A stretch of DNA of 64,000 bases from Synechococcus sp. Tobar12-5m-g (GTDB taxonomy: Bacteria > Cyanobacteriota > Cyanobacteriia > PCC-6307 > Cyanobiaceae), in assembly GCF_024345415.1 (NCBI RefSeq), contig NZ_JAGQBB010000004.1:1-64000 (forward strand), written 5' to 3'. A model generated the notes under the pieces. It ran no database searches. It had not been told where the DNA came from and saw only the letters and a list, made by a program, of their open reading frames with translations. The position numbers and the translations under genes are program-made. Shown here piece after piece: positions 49,168 through 58,162 of this stretch. Position 1 is the stretch's first letter. The number at the start of each line of letters is the position of its first letter.

Positions 49168-49219
49168 TCGGCGGAGCGGAGCTTCCGGAAATGAATCATA
49201 TTGATGCGAAGCCACCAGC

Positions 49220-49975
49220 TCAGGTGGAGAGCATCGATTCCTGCTGACGAACCAACTCGAAGAACTCCTGTTTCAGGCTGGGGTCATGGCGGAAGTCGCC
49301 ACGGACAACGGAGTTCACCATGCTGGTCTGGGGTTCCTTCACGCCGCGCCACTTCATGCAATAGTGCTGGGCTTTGACCAGAATCGCCAGCCCCTGGGGG
49401 CAGCAGAGCCGTTCAATCTCGTCGGCGAGAATCATCACCGCTTCTTCCTGGATGTGGGGGCGGGAGAAGACCCAGTCGACCACGCGAGCAAACTTGGAGA
49501 GCCCAATGACCCGGTCGCCAGGTTTGATACCGATCCAGCAGTTTCCGAGGATCGGAACAAGATGGTGGGAGCAAGCCGAACGGATGCTGATCGGCCCGAC
49601 GGTGTAGATCTCATCCAGCTTCTTGACATTGGGGAAGCTGGCAATCTTGGGCTGCTTGTGGTAGCGACCTTTAAAGACTTCATGGAGATACATCCGAGCG
49701 ACCCGCTCAGCGGTTTCTTCCGTGTTGTGATCATTGTCGATATCAATCACCAGGCTGCGGAGCATCTCCCGCACCTTGCCGGCAACCTCAATCTCCAGCT
49801 GGTCAAGCTCGCCATCCTGAAGGTAGTCGGCGATGTTGTCGTTCGCGAAGAAGGAAACGCCGGCCTGCTGGAGGCGCTCACGAATCCGCAGACTGACCGG
49901 CGCAGGGCCGACCGCAGGCGCCGTAGCCCTGGGCATGGAAGAGGAAGGGAGGGTGGAAGTCATGGAAGACGTCAT
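49220..49975 (-). CDS. folE: GTP cyclohydrolase I
   Basis: 251 residues with ETAERVARMYLHEVFKGRY, the zinc site RSACSHHLVPILG and the C-terminal AQHYCMKWRGVKE...SMVNSVVRGDFR. CSHH replaces the more usual CEHH; the zinc-binding Cys and His are kept. It makes dihydroneopterin triphosphate for folate and pterins. The start overlaps the stop of the SDR gene by 4 nt. Confidence 0.92.
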   Translation of the reverse strand: MTSSMTSTLPSSSMPRATAPAVGPAPVSLRIRERLQQAGVSFFANDNIADYLQDGELDQLEIEVAGKVREMLRSLVIDIDNDHNTEETAERVARMYLHEVFKGRYHKQPKIASFPNVKKLDEIYTVGPISIRSACSHHLVPILGNCWIGIKPGDRVIGLSKFARVVDWVFSRPHIQEEAVMILADEIERLCCPQGLAILVKAQHYCMKWRGVKEPQTSMVNSVVRGDFRHDPSLKQEFFELVRQQESMLST

Positions 49976-50682
49976 TGAGCGCCGGTGGCTGGCATGAGGG
50001 TGAGATCTTCCACCACTTGGGAGGAAGGCTGTTGAGCAAGAAACAGGAGTGCTTCAGCCGCTTGGTCGGCACTTAGCATGGCACGGGTATCGAACGACGC
50101 GTGGACGGTATCCGCCCCCCAGAGAGGGGTATCCACCGAACCGAGGGTCAGGGTGCAGACCCTGACCCCATGGCTGCGCTCTTCTTCGGCAAGGCAACGG
50201 CTGAAAGCCTCCAGGGCGGCCTTCGAGGTGCAGTAAGCCCCCCAATCGGGGAAGACCTTCCGGGCCGCATGGCTGCTGACATTGATGATCAGGCCGCCCT
50301 CGATGCCCCGGAGGGTGGGCAGAACGGCCTGACAGACCTGAAAGACGCTGGTGAGGTTGAGCTGCATCAACCATTGCCAGTGATCAAGGGACATCTTGGC
50401 CAGGGATCCAGTATAGGCGGCACCAGCGTTGTTGATCACCACGCTCGGGGTGAGTCCAGCGGAAAGCAGTTGGTCGATCGAGGGGCCGATCGATTCGGCC
50501 TGGTTGAGATCCGCTTCGATGACTTCGATCTGAACATCGCAGCTACGCAGTGAATCAGCCACGGCTTCCAGGTCTGAGCGGGTTCGAGCCAAGAGCAAAA
50601 GATCCCAGCCAGCCGAAGCGAAACGCCGGGCGGCCGCCGCCCCTATCCCCCTGGAGGCACCCGTGATCAGAACAGCAGCCAA
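49972..50682 (-). CDS. Short-chain dehydrogenase/reductase
   Basis: The 236-residue SDR has the cofactor motif LITGASRGIGAAA, NNAGAAYTG, INVSSHAARKVF and the catalytic YCTSK (Tyr and Lys at usual spacing). The reaction is unknown. Overlap with folE suggests a pterin-related reduction (sepiapterin or dihydropteridine type), but this is inference from context. Confidence 0.85.
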   Translation of the reverse strand: MAAVLITGASRGIGAAAARRFASAGWDLLLLARTRSDLEAVADSLRSCDVQIEVIEADLNQAESIGPSIDQLLSAGLTPSVVINNAGAAYTGSLAKMSLDHWQWLMQLNLTSVFQVCQAVLPTLRGIEGGLIINVSSHAARKVFPDWGAYCTSKAALEAFSRCLAEEERSHGVRVCTLTLGSVDTPLWGADTVHASFDTRAMLSADQAAEALLFLAQQPSSQVVEDLTLMPATGAQ

Positions 50683-50747
50683 ACCATCACCGTGTCCATT
50701 TTTAGCTTAAACATTCGATTCGACACCAATCGATTAACAACTTGATT

Positions 50748-51737
50748 TTAGGTGCTCAGTGAAGAATCCGTGGCCCCCGCCTCAATGAACCGTCCCATCC
50801 GACGGAACTTCTCGTAGCGCTGGTTCAAGAGTTCGGATTCACGCAACCGGCCGAGATCCTCCAGTTGCTCCAGAAGGGCGGCCCTCAGGGTCTGGGCCGC
50901 CTGCACCGGTGACCAGTGGTTCCCTCCCGAAGGTTCGCTGAGCACCGCGTCGATCACGCCGAGTTGAAGCAGATCGGCGGCGGTGATCTTGAGGGCCGCC
51001 GCCGCCGCCGGTGCCTTGGCGGCATCACGCCAGAGAATCGAGGCGCAGGCTTCCGGGCTCGCCACGGTGTAGACACTGTGCTCGAACATGAGCAAGCGAT
51101 CGGCCACACCGATGCCAAGGGCTCCGCCGGAGCCGCCTTCTCCGATCACGGTGGCGATGATGGGAACCCGCAAGCGGAACATCTCCCGAAGGTTGACGGC
51201 GATCGCCTCCCCCTGGCCCTGCTCTTCAGCCAGCACGCCCGCATAGGCGCCAGGTGTGTCGATGAAGCTGATGATCGGGAGGCGGAAGCGATCGGCGTGA
51301 TCCATCAGGCGCATCGCCTTTCGATAGCCCCCCGGAGAAGCCATGCCGAAGTTACGGGCCACGTTCTCCTTGGTGTCACGACCTTTCTGCTGGCCCAGCA
51401 GCACCACCGCCTGATCGCCAATCCTGCCCACCCCGCCCACCAGGGCCCGGTCGTCGAAGCCCCGGCGATCGCCGTGCAGTTCAAGCCATTCCTCGGTGAT
51501 CACCTGGATGTAATCGAGGGTGCTGGGGCGCTGCGGATGGCGTGCCACCTGGATCTTCTGGGATGGGGTCAGCGCACTGAAGATGTCCTCCCGTCGGCGG
51601 GCCGCGAGGGTTTCCAGTTGAAGCAATTGCTGGCTGACATCCACTTCCGAATCCTTGGCGAGCTGGCGGATCTGTTCAATCTGCTCCTCCAATTCAACGA
51701 GGGGCTTTTCGAAGTCGAGCAGGGGTCGGCGGGCCAT
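50748..51737 (-). CDS. accA: Acetyl-CoA carboxylase carboxyltransferase subunit alpha
   Basis: The 329-residue protein starts [20 protein letters not shown] and has the crotonase-like core: [50 protein letters not shown] and [23 protein letters not shown]. With AccD it transfers the carboxyl group from biotin to acetyl-CoA, the first committed step of fatty-acid synthesis. It lies directly downstream of the acyl-ACP reductase gene, 27 nt apart, linking fatty-acid supply and alkane output. Confidence 0.95.
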   Translation of the reverse strand: MARRPLLDFEKPLVELEEQIEQIRQLAKDSEVDVSQQLLQLETLAARRREDIFSALTPSQKIQVARHPQRPSTLDYIQVITEEWLELHGDRRGFDDRALVGGVGRIGDQAVVLLGQQKGRDTKENVARNFGMASPGGYRKAMRLMDHADRFRLPIISFIDTPGAYAGVLAEEQGQGEAIAVNLREMFRLRVPIIATVIGEGGSGGALGIGVADRLLMFEHSVYTVASPEACASILWRDAAKAPAAAAALKITAADLLQLGVIDAVLSEPSGGNHWSPVQAAQTLRAALLEQLEDLGRLRESELLNQRYEKFRRMGRFIEAGATDSSLST

Positions 51738-51764
51738 CGGGGAGGGGGGAGGAACGTCTGTCGT

Positions 51765-52817
51765 TCAGAGAACGACGCCGGCCAAGGAGAGGATCCCGGC
51801 GGGATCAAGGCCCAGGGGCTTGAACCCATGGCGGCCGGAGGCTGCGCCGATCTGCTCCATCGTCTGGGTGGTGATTCGGTTTCGACCCCAGCTGAAATTC
51901 GTGTGCCAACCCTCGAACTCCAACAGGATCGCCTCGGCGAAGCAGGCAAACATCTGTCGCTTCGGGTTCTCCATATCGGCCACCTCCAACATCTGCCAAT
52001 CGATGTCGGTGAAGAACTCAACAATGCCCCCCTTCAGCACATGAATTCCCTGGGCATTCACCTTCGAGTCAAGATTCTTTGGATAGCCTCCGTCAATCAT
52101 CAGGCAGGGGGTTTTGAGCGTCCGCCAATCAATCTCCAGGGACTGGGGAAGACTGGCCACCCACACGACCACGTCGGCTTCGGGAAGGGCCTCCTCCAGA
52201 GCAAGAATCCGACCAGAACCGAGGGCCGTCTGCAGATCGAGCAGGCGCTGCTGGTGGCGGGCCACCAGCAGCAATTCGCCAACGCCGGTCTTGTTCTGCA
52301 ACCACCGGCAGACGGCGCTGCCGATGTCGCCGGTGGCACCGACCACCGCAACCTTGGCCCTGGCCAGATCGATGCCCAGCAGCGGGGCATTGACTTCCAG
52401 CTGACGGCAGATCACCCAGGCGGTGTGGGTGTTGCCGGTGGTGAACCGCTCCCAATCCAGGGTGGTTGAGCGAATCTGCTGAACCTTGGCCAGATCGAAG
52501 TTCTCGAAAATGATCGAGGTGAAGCCACCCAGGGCCGTGATGGCCAGGCCCTGTTTCTGGGCCAGCTCCATGGCGTTCAGCACCTTGCGCGTGGCCGTCT
52601 TGAAGCGGGACAACATCTCTGGGACGAAACAGGAATCGATGTAAGCGCCCTCGATGGTCGTCCCAGACGGGCTCGTGAGAGAGAGCCTTTCGAGAAGCTG
52701 GGGGGGTGCGCTGCACCACATGTCGAGATCACCTTCGGCGTAGTCGTCGTATCCCAGGTTTCGCGCCTTCTGCCGGGCCTCCTCGAAGTTGCTGGAATGT
52801 CCGATCAAACCAAACAT
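51765..52817 (-). CDS. aar: Long-chain acyl-ACP reductase
   Basis: The 350-residue enzyme starts [23 protein letters not shown] and has the Rossmann motif [38 protein letters not shown] and a C-terminal [22 protein letters not shown] are also present. It reduces fatty acyl-ACP to fatty aldehyde with NADPH. It is the partner of ado upstream, forming the cyanobacterial alkane pathway. Confidence 0.95.
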   Translation of the reverse strand: MFGLIGHSSNFEEARQKARNLGYDDYAEGDLDMWCSAPPQLLERLSLTSPSGTTIEGAYIDSCFVPEMLSRFKTATRKVLNAMELAQKQGLAITALGGFTSIIFENFDLAKVQQIRSTTLDWERFTTGNTHTAWVICRQLEVNAPLLGIDLARAKVAVVGATGDIGSAVCRWLQNKTGVGELLLVARHQQRLLDLQTALGSGRILALEEALPEADVVVWVASLPQSLEIDWRTLKTPCLMIDGGYPKNLDSKVNAQGIHVLKGGIVEFFTDIDWQMLEVADMENPKRQMFACFAEAILLEFEGWHTNFSWGRNRITTQTMEQIGAASGRHGFKPLGLDPAGILSLAGVVL

Positions 52818-52904
52818 GGGAGCTGAACCTTTCGAGGCGAACGGACGTCCGCGGACCACTTGGTAGCGCAGAATACCTGTTCACGCCGACTCCCCGTTGC
52901 TGAG

Positions 52905-52926
52905 GGCTAGGAGAAATTGCCTAGCC
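52905..52926 (-). promoter_or_regulatory. Stem-loop at the end of ado
   Basis: GGCTAGG (52905-52911) and CCTAGCC (52920-52926) pair perfectly around an 8-nt loop, and the stem includes the ado stop codon. No T-run follows on the minus strand. It could partly terminate or stabilise the ado transcript before aar. Confidence 0.5.
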
Positions 52927-53637
52927 GACCAACGCCGCTGCTGCCATGCGGGCAATCTCCCTGCTGGTGAAACCGATCTCGGCAAGGGCTTCCTGGTAAG
53001 CGATCAGGAAATCCTCGATCAGCCCTTCCTTCTCCATCTTGAGAACGGCGGCATCGCCGGCAACCTGATCGAGCATCTGACGCACCAGGGGGAGGTTCTG
53101 GCGGTTGGCGATTTCCAGCTCGTTGCGGCTGGTCTCGAGGTTGGCCTTCAGCCATTCCTGGCCGTAGTTCAGGTGGGTGTACTCATCCTGGACCACCCCT
53201 TCGGTGATCTTGCGGGCAAACGGATCAGCAACGGGGATGTAGATGTGATAAGCCGCGATGGCGAAGGCTTCGATCAACAGGGCCTGAATCAGCAGGCAGG
53301 TCACCACCTTGCCTTCAGCCAGAGCCACCTGAAAATTGCCGTGGAGCGGGGAGAAGAAGTCCTTGGCGAAAGGCATGTCTGCAACGACATCCAGGTTCCT
53401 GGCGCAGGCCTGGAAGCCCTTCATGTGCTTCAGCTCCATCCGCGCCAGACGGGCGAGCTCCTCGGCTTGGTCGGGAATCAGGGTTCCCAGGGAGATGTAG
53501 TTGTCATGGGCTTCCTGTTCACCCTCGATCACGATCGCGTTGATGCGGCTGTAGGCATCCTTGTAGGCTGGAGTGGTGAAATCCGGCAGGGCTTCGCGAA
53601 GGGCCGAGGTGCTTTCCGCAACGGGCATGGCAGCCAA
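52921..53637 (-). CDS. ado: Aldehyde-deformylating oxygenase
   Basis: A 238-residue ferritin-like diiron enzyme. The ligands are present: E40, E68 and H71 (MELKHMKGF), E123 ([12 protein letters not shown]), E152 and H155 (DEYTHLNYG). It converts fatty aldehyde plus oxygen to an alkane one carbon shorter and formate. It precedes aar by about 100 nt, the standard cyanobacterial order. Confidence 0.96.
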   Translation of the reverse strand: MAAMPVAESTSALREALPDFTTPAYKDAYSRINAIVIEGEQEAHDNYISLGTLIPDQAEELARLARMELKHMKGFQACARNLDVVADMPFAKDFFSPLHGNFQVALAEGKVVTCLLIQALLIEAFAIAAYHIYIPVADPFARKITEGVVQDEYTHLNYGQEWLKANLETSRNELEIANRQNLPLVRQMLDQVAGDAAVLKMEKEGLIEDFLIAYQEALAEIGFTSREIARMAAAALVG

Positions 53638-53681
53638 GATTCAGAGATGAAGCAACTGTAACCATCACCGGGCCAATCGGT

Positions 53682-54533
53682 TCAGCCCCGCGGTGGCCAA
53701 CGGCTCTGCAGCAACGCCTCAAGCAACTGCTTCCAGCCGGTCACCAGCTCGTGGAACAGTGCTTCGCCAAGCTCGGCGCTGGCGCCACCGGCATTTCCGA
53801 TCACCCCCGAGGCGGAAAGGTCGGCGGTGAGCCAGGCATTCGGCACGGCCCCCTCCAGGCTCCAGCCCGGCGGAGGCAAATCCCTTGAACCCTGGCCCGG
53901 CACTCCATCGTGGGGGCGCTCCCTCCCCACCAGCTCCGGGGCCAGGTGAAGCATCAGGCTGGTTTCGGCCAGGGCGGCGTGGAGCCCTTCATGGCGCTCG
54001 GGTTCCGGCACAAGTCTGGCCACTCCCTCTGGTCCGCTCCAGAGGAAGCAGGGCAGCACCGCCATCGCCGGCTGGCGGGCCCGCAGCTGCCGCGCAGCCA
54101 CCTGCAGCAAGGCGATCTGACCACCATGGGCATTGAAGAGAATGAGCCGATCAAACCCGGCAGCGGCCAGATCGCGGCCCACCGCCATCACCAGGGGGAG
54201 CAGGGCTTCGGCGCCAAGATTGAGAGTTCCGGGGAAGCCCTGATGCTCCGGAGAGAACCCGAAGCTGGAGAGGGGCAACCGCCAGATCGGCAGCTCCTCG
54301 GAAACCAGTTCGAGAACAGAATCCAAGATCCGCTCGGCAAAGAGGGCATCGGTGCAGAGCGGCAGGTGGGGACCGTGCTGCTCGATCGCCCCGAACGGCC
54401 AGATCACCGTGCTGCCAGGCCGGGCTGCCGCCCGCCGCACCTCCGGCCAGGGCAGGTGATCCAGTGATCGCTGCCGAACTCCTGGGGTTGGAGGATCCGC
54501 TGTGCCGTCGCGACCCATCTGGGAAAGCCCCAC
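53682..54533 (-). CDS. Creatininase-family amidohydrolase
   Basis: The 283-residue protein has the family motifs VIWPFGAIEQHGPHLPLCTDALFAE (metal-binding Glu, His, Asp) and FNAHGGQIALLQVAARQL. The C-terminal ASGVIGNAGGASAELGEALF is also typical. Family members open cyclic amides or act in cofactor pathways; the substrate here is unknown. It is divergent from the S1-domain gene. Confidence 0.88.
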   Translation of the reverse strand: MGLSQMGRDGTADPPTPGVRQRSLDHLPWPEVRRAAARPGSTVIWPFGAIEQHGPHLPLCTDALFAERILDSVLELVSEELPIWRLPLSSFGFSPEHQGFPGTLNLGAEALLPLVMAVGRDLAAAGFDRLILFNAHGGQIALLQVAARQLRARQPAMAVLPCFLWSGPEGVARLVPEPERHEGLHAALAETSLMLHLAPELVGRERPHDGVPGQGSRDLPPPGWSLEGAVPNAWLTADLSASGVIGNAGGASAELGEALFHELVTGWKQLLEALLQSRWPPRG

Positions 54534-54579
54534 ACCGATGATCCTTACAGTGTGGAACTACCCGAGTTCCGTGGGGACC

Positions 54580-55881
54580 ATGGCCGGATCCGAGCAGCAG
54601 TCATCGCCAGATCCCCAGGCGGGATCGCGGCGGCCGGTTCCACCTTCCGTCTCGCGACTCCAACCATCCACCCCCCCGCGCAAACCCCTGCAGGTGCTCC
54701 ACCTCAGCCGCAAGGAGCAGGATCAGGCCCCTCCGGTTGACGACTCCGTCGCCGTCCCTGCCAGAACGCCAGCAGCGGCCCCCGTCAGGGCCGGAGTGTC
54801 CGGCCAGCCGTCGGTGCCGGTCGGCTCCGATGACGACCGCTTTGAAACCGCAAGCCTCGAGGGGCTGACCATGGCCGATCTGCTGGGCCCTGCCAGCACC
54901 GCTCAGCGGGGGGCCGGCGGTGCAGGGGCCAGGGTGCGCACCGGAGGCGACCGCGAGGCGAAGCCCGCCTCAGCGCCGGCCCGCACCGTGGATGAGTTCG
55001 ACTTCGATGAGGAGGCCTTCCTGGCCGCCCTGGACGAAAACGAACCGGTGGGGGCCACTGGCGACGTGGTCAAAGGGGTGGTTCTGACCGTCGAGAGTGA
55101 TGGCGTGTATGTCGACATCGGCGGCAAGGCCCCCGGCTTCATGCCGAAGAGCGAGTGTGGCCTGGGGGTCATCGTCAATGTCAAGGAACGCTTCCCCAAA
55201 GGTCTTCCGGTGGAAGTGCTGGTCACCCGGGAGCAGAACGCCGATGGCATGGTCACCGTCAGTGCCCGCGCCCTGGCCCTGCGCCAGAGCTGGGACAAGG
55301 TCAAGCAGCTGGAGAAGGACGGCAAGGTGGTGCAGGTCAAGGTGACCGGCTTCAACCGAGGTGGGATCACCTGTGACCTGGAGGGGCTGCGCGCCTTCAT
55401 TCCCCGCTCCCAGTTGATCCATGGGGAGAACCACGAGGAACTGGTCGGCAAAACCCTCGGTGCCGCCTTCCTCGAAGTGAGCATCGAAACCCTCAAGCTG
55501 GTGCTATCCGAGAAGCGGGCCGCCTCGGCCGCCCGCTTCTCGGAGCTTGAAGTGGGCCAGCTCGTCGAGGGGCAGGTGGTGGCCGTCAAGCCCTATGGCC
55601 TGTTCGTCGACCTCGGAGGGGTCAGCGGCTTGTTGCACCAGTCGTGCATCACCGGTGGAACCATGCGCGACCTTCGCGAGGTCTTCGACCAGGGGGATCG
55701 GCTCCGTGCCCTGATCACCCAGATCGATCCGGCCCGCGGCCGCATCGGGCTCAACACCGCCCTGCTCGAGGGCCAACCAGGCGAATTGTTGATCGACAAG
55801 GACAAGGTGATGGCGGAGGCCGAAGACCGCGCCAACCGGGCCCGCAATGCCCTGCGTCAGCAGGAGCAGATCGCCGGATGA
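54580..55881 (+). CDS. S1-domain RNA-binding protein (ribosomal protein S1 homologue)
   Basis: 433 residues from the ATG at 54580. About 140 N-terminal residues are Pro/Ala-rich and low-complexity. At least three S1 domains follow: GDVVKGVVLTVESDGVYVDIGGK, VQVKVTGFNRGGITCDLEGLRAFIP and LVEGQVVAVKPYGLFVDLGGVSGLLH. A charged helical tail ends the protein. Cyanobacteria have two S1 paralogues; the long disordered leader suggests the less canonical one. It overlaps the Tab2-like gene by 4 nt, hinting at shared control of translation. Confidence 0.87.
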   Translation: MAGSEQQSSPDPQAGSRRPVPPSVSRLQPSTPPRKPLQVLHLSRKEQDQAPPVDDSVAVPARTPAAAPVRAGVSGQPSVPVGSDDDRFETASLEGLTMADLLGPASTAQRGAGGAGARVRTGGDREAKPASAPARTVDEFDFDEEAFLAALDENEPVGATGDVVKGVVLTVESDGVYVDIGGKAPGFMPKSECGLGVIVNVKERFPKGLPVEVLVTREQNADGMVTVSARALALRQSWDKVKQLEKDGKVVQVKVTGFNRGGITCDLEGLRAFIPRSQLIHGENHEELVGKTLGAAFLEVSIETLKLVLSEKRAASAARFSELEVGQLVEGQVVAVKPYGLFVDLGGVSGLLHQSCITGGTMRDLREVFDQGDRLRALITQIDPARGRIGLNTALLEGQPGELLIDKDKVMAEAEDRANRARNALRQQEQIAG

Positions 55882-56783
55882 GCAAGGCTGTCCCCGCCAA
55901 CGCCGGCCCGGCCGTCGTCGTTGCCGCTGACTGGGAACTGGATTACTACTCCCGACCGGTGCTCGAGTCCGATGGCAAGAAGCGCTGGGAACTGTTGATC
56001 TGCTCCACGCCGGCCTTCGCCGCCAGCGATCCTGGATTCCGATGGGTCAAGCTCTGCCCTGCCACCAGTGTCAACTCGGTCTGGCTGCAGGGAGCCTTGA
56101 GTGAGGCCTTGGCCGCCGCCGCCCTGGAGGGCTATCCACCTCCGCGCCGGCTGCGCTGCTGGCGGGCCTCGATGCGCACGATGGTCCAGAGAGCCGCCGA
56201 AGCGATTGGACTTGAGGTCATCCCCAGCCGTCGCTGTTACGCCCTCTTCGACTGGCTTCACGAAAGGGAGCAGCGGGTGTACCCCGAAGAACCCGGCTAC
56301 CTTTGCGGTCCGCTGGCTCCGGCCCCGATCCCGATTTCGCCGCCGGCCGTGCTCTTGCCCGAATCCGTCCGGGGAGATAGCTGGAGCTGGGCCAGCCTGC
56401 CGATGGGCGCAATCCGCGAGGCCGCCGACTGGGAGATCGGTTTCAATGGGCTGGGTGCCCTGCCGGCCGGATTGGGCGATGACGTGTCCGTTCCCGGGAT
56501 TCGTTTGTTCAGCGTCCATCGGGCCCTGGCGATCGCCGGCTGGATGGCGGGGCTGGAGCCCGTGCGGCTTCGCCTCAGCGGCGAGTCGCTCGTGCTCGAG
56601 GCCAGCCTGGAGAACTCCTGGCTGCTGGGCAAGGTGGTGGAGGCAGAGGCTGAGGAAGCCCAAGCCGCCTTCAGCGCCTCCCGCCTGGAGGCTGGAGGAT
56701 TGCAGTTCATCGCAGTGCAGAGCAGCCCGGCGTCGGAGCGTTTCGAGGGCTTCTGGTTGTTGCGAGATCTACCGGAGCCCTGA
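55878..56783 (+). CDS. Tab2/Atab2-like RNA-binding protein
   Basis: The 301-residue protein starts with WELDYYSRPVLESDGKKRWELLIC. It has PRRLRCWRASMRTMVQRAAEAIGLEVIPSRRCYALFDWLHERE and a C-terminal ASERFEGFWLLRDLPEP. This is the Tab2 (DUF1092) pattern. In algae and plants Tab2/Atab2 is needed for translation of photosystem I mRNA. The overlap with an S1-domain gene fits a role in translation of photosystem transcripts. Confidence 0.88.
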   Translation: MSKAVPANAGPAVVVAADWELDYYSRPVLESDGKKRWELLICSTPAFAASDPGFRWVKLCPATSVNSVWLQGALSEALAAAALEGYPPPRRLRCWRASMRTMVQRAAEAIGLEVIPSRRCYALFDWLHEREQRVYPEEPGYLCGPLAPAPIPISPPAVLLPESVRGDSWSWASLPMGAIREAADWEIGFNGLGALPAGLGDDVSVPGIRLFSVHRALAIAGWMAGLEPVRLRLSGESLVLEASLENSWLLGKVVEAEAEEAQAAFSASRLEAGGLQFIAVQSSPASERFEGFWLLRDLPEP

Positions 56784-56807
56784 GCCTCCTCAACGGGATT
56801 GATTGTC

Positions 56808-57641
56808 ATGGCCGAAGCCATCGAACCGCCGTTTGATCGCCCTGATCGGGCCTTCAACACCCTGCCCGGCTGGACCTGGGTGGGCACCTATGGCGGCTAC
56901 GTTCTGCAGGCCGATCTGCTCGCCGATTTCGAGCATGGCTTCTTCACCCGCCAGTGGGGCGGCCGCGGCCCGGAGGAACTGGCCGCGGCGATCAGCGCCG
57001 GTGTGAGCGTGCATCGAACCCGTCAGATCCACAGTGCCACCGTGCTCGGGGCCGACCGGGCGACCTGTGAGCCATGGCCCGAGGCGGACGGGCTGGTCAG
57101 TCGAGGGGGGGGGCAGAGCCTCTGGGTCTGCGGGGCTGATTGCACCCCGGTGCTGATCGCCGATCCTGCCACCGGGCAGGTGGCGGCTTGTCATGCCGGC
57201 TGGCGTGGCGTGGCTGGCCGCATTGTTCCCGCAGCGATCCTTCAGTTGGAGCGCCAGGGCAGCCGCCGCCAGGATCTTCGGGTGGCCCTTGGTCCCGCGA
57301 TCAGTGGTCCGGCCTATCAGGTGCAGGCGGATGTGGCCATCCAGGTGGGCGCCAGCCTGGGGGCCGAAGCGGAAGCGGCCCGATCCGGTGGGGAAGCCGC
57401 GGGCGCGGATCCGATGGAGGCCTTGCGAAGGGCCGGTGGCTTGCTCGATGATCCCCGGCCTGAGCGCGTGCGGCTCGACATCCGGGCTGCAACCGCGTGC
57501 CAGTTGCACCATGAAGGGCTGTCGGCTACACAAATCAGCGTTTGCCCGCTTTGTACCGTGGCGGAACCGCTTCTGTTTCATTCCTGGCGCCGTGATCAGG
57601 TCAAGGCAGTGCAGTGGAGCGGCATCGTGGCCCAGGCCTGA
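56808..57641 (+). CDS. pgeF: Laccase-domain purine-nucleoside phosphorylase (YfiH/PgeF family)
   Basis: 277 residues from the ATG at 56808. The family metal and active-site motifs are RTRQIHSATVLG, VCGADCTPVLIAD and ACHAGWRGVAGRI. The C-terminal ISVCPLCTVAEPLLFHSWRRD is also standard. Members act on purine nucleosides and, in some species, edit cell-wall precursors. Either role could apply here. Confidence 0.9.
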   Translation: MAEAIEPPFDRPDRAFNTLPGWTWVGTYGGYVLQADLLADFEHGFFTRQWGGRGPEELAAAISAGVSVHRTRQIHSATVLGADRATCEPWPEADGLVSRGGGQSLWVCGADCTPVLIADPATGQVAACHAGWRGVAGRIVPAAILQLERQGSRRQDLRVALGPAISGPAYQVQADVAIQVGASLGAEAEAARSGGEAAGADPMEALRRAGGLLDDPRPERVRLDIRAATACQLHHEGLSATQISVCPLCTVAEPLLFHSWRRDQVKAVQWSGIVAQA

Positions 57642-57744
57642 GCATCCATCATCCCAGCTTGGAAGCCGGACGAAACCGCCGCGTGCCGTTCCCAGGCATG
57701 GACCAGCGGAAGATCAATCGCCAAGGCGCGATCATGTCCATAAC

Positions 57745-57773
57745 TTGCCAGATGGGCGATGACCTTATACAAT
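57745..57773 (+). promoter_or_regulatory. Sigma70-type promoter of the cyAbrB gene
   Basis: TTGCCA (57745-57750) and TACAAT (57768-57773) are separated by 17 nt, a near-consensus pair. The predicted transcript would start about 20 nt before the ATG at 57800, which supports that start over upstream in-frame ATGs. Confidence 0.7.
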
Positions 57774-57799
57774 CATGGGAATTCAACGAGTCTGTCAAC

Positions 57800-58162
57800 A
57801 TGCTCACAGGTGCTGATCTTCTTGCCAAGGTGAAGGAGATGGGAGATGTCAGCAAATCCGATATCGTGCGGGCTTGCGGGTATGTCTCATCAAAGAAGGA
57901 TGGCAGCGAGCGGCTCAACTTCACCGCCTTCTACGAAGCCCTGCTCAATGCCAAGGGTGTGGATTTCGGCCTTGGCACAAAGGTCGGAAGGGGAGGCCGC
58001 AAGCTCAGCTTCACGACCAAAATTCAATTCAACGGCAACCTGATGGTGGGGAAGGCTTACACCAGTCTGCTGGATCTCAAACCCGGTGACGAGTTTCAGA
58101 TCAAGTTGGGTCGCAAGCAGATCCGTTTGATCCCCCTGGGTGCGGAAGACGAAGACGAGTGA
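57800..58162 (+). CDS. cyAbrB-type transcriptional regulator
   Basis: The 120-residue protein has a cyanobacteria-specific N-terminus (MLTGADLLAKVKEMGDVSKSDIVRACGYVSSKKDGSERLN). Its AbrB-like DNA-binding end contains FNGNLMVGKAYTSLLDLKPGDEFQIKLGRKQIRLIPLG. cyAbrB proteins tune carbon and nitrogen gene expression, often as abundant nucleoid-like factors. Its last 62 nt overlap the convergent FAD oxidoreductase gene, so antisense interference is possible. Confidence 0.92.
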   Translation: MLTGADLLAKVKEMGDVSKSDIVRACGYVSSKKDGSERLNFTAFYEALLNAKGVDFGLGTKVGRGGRKLSFTTKIQFNGNLMVGKAYTSLLDLKPGDEFQIKLGRKQIRLIPLGAEDEDE

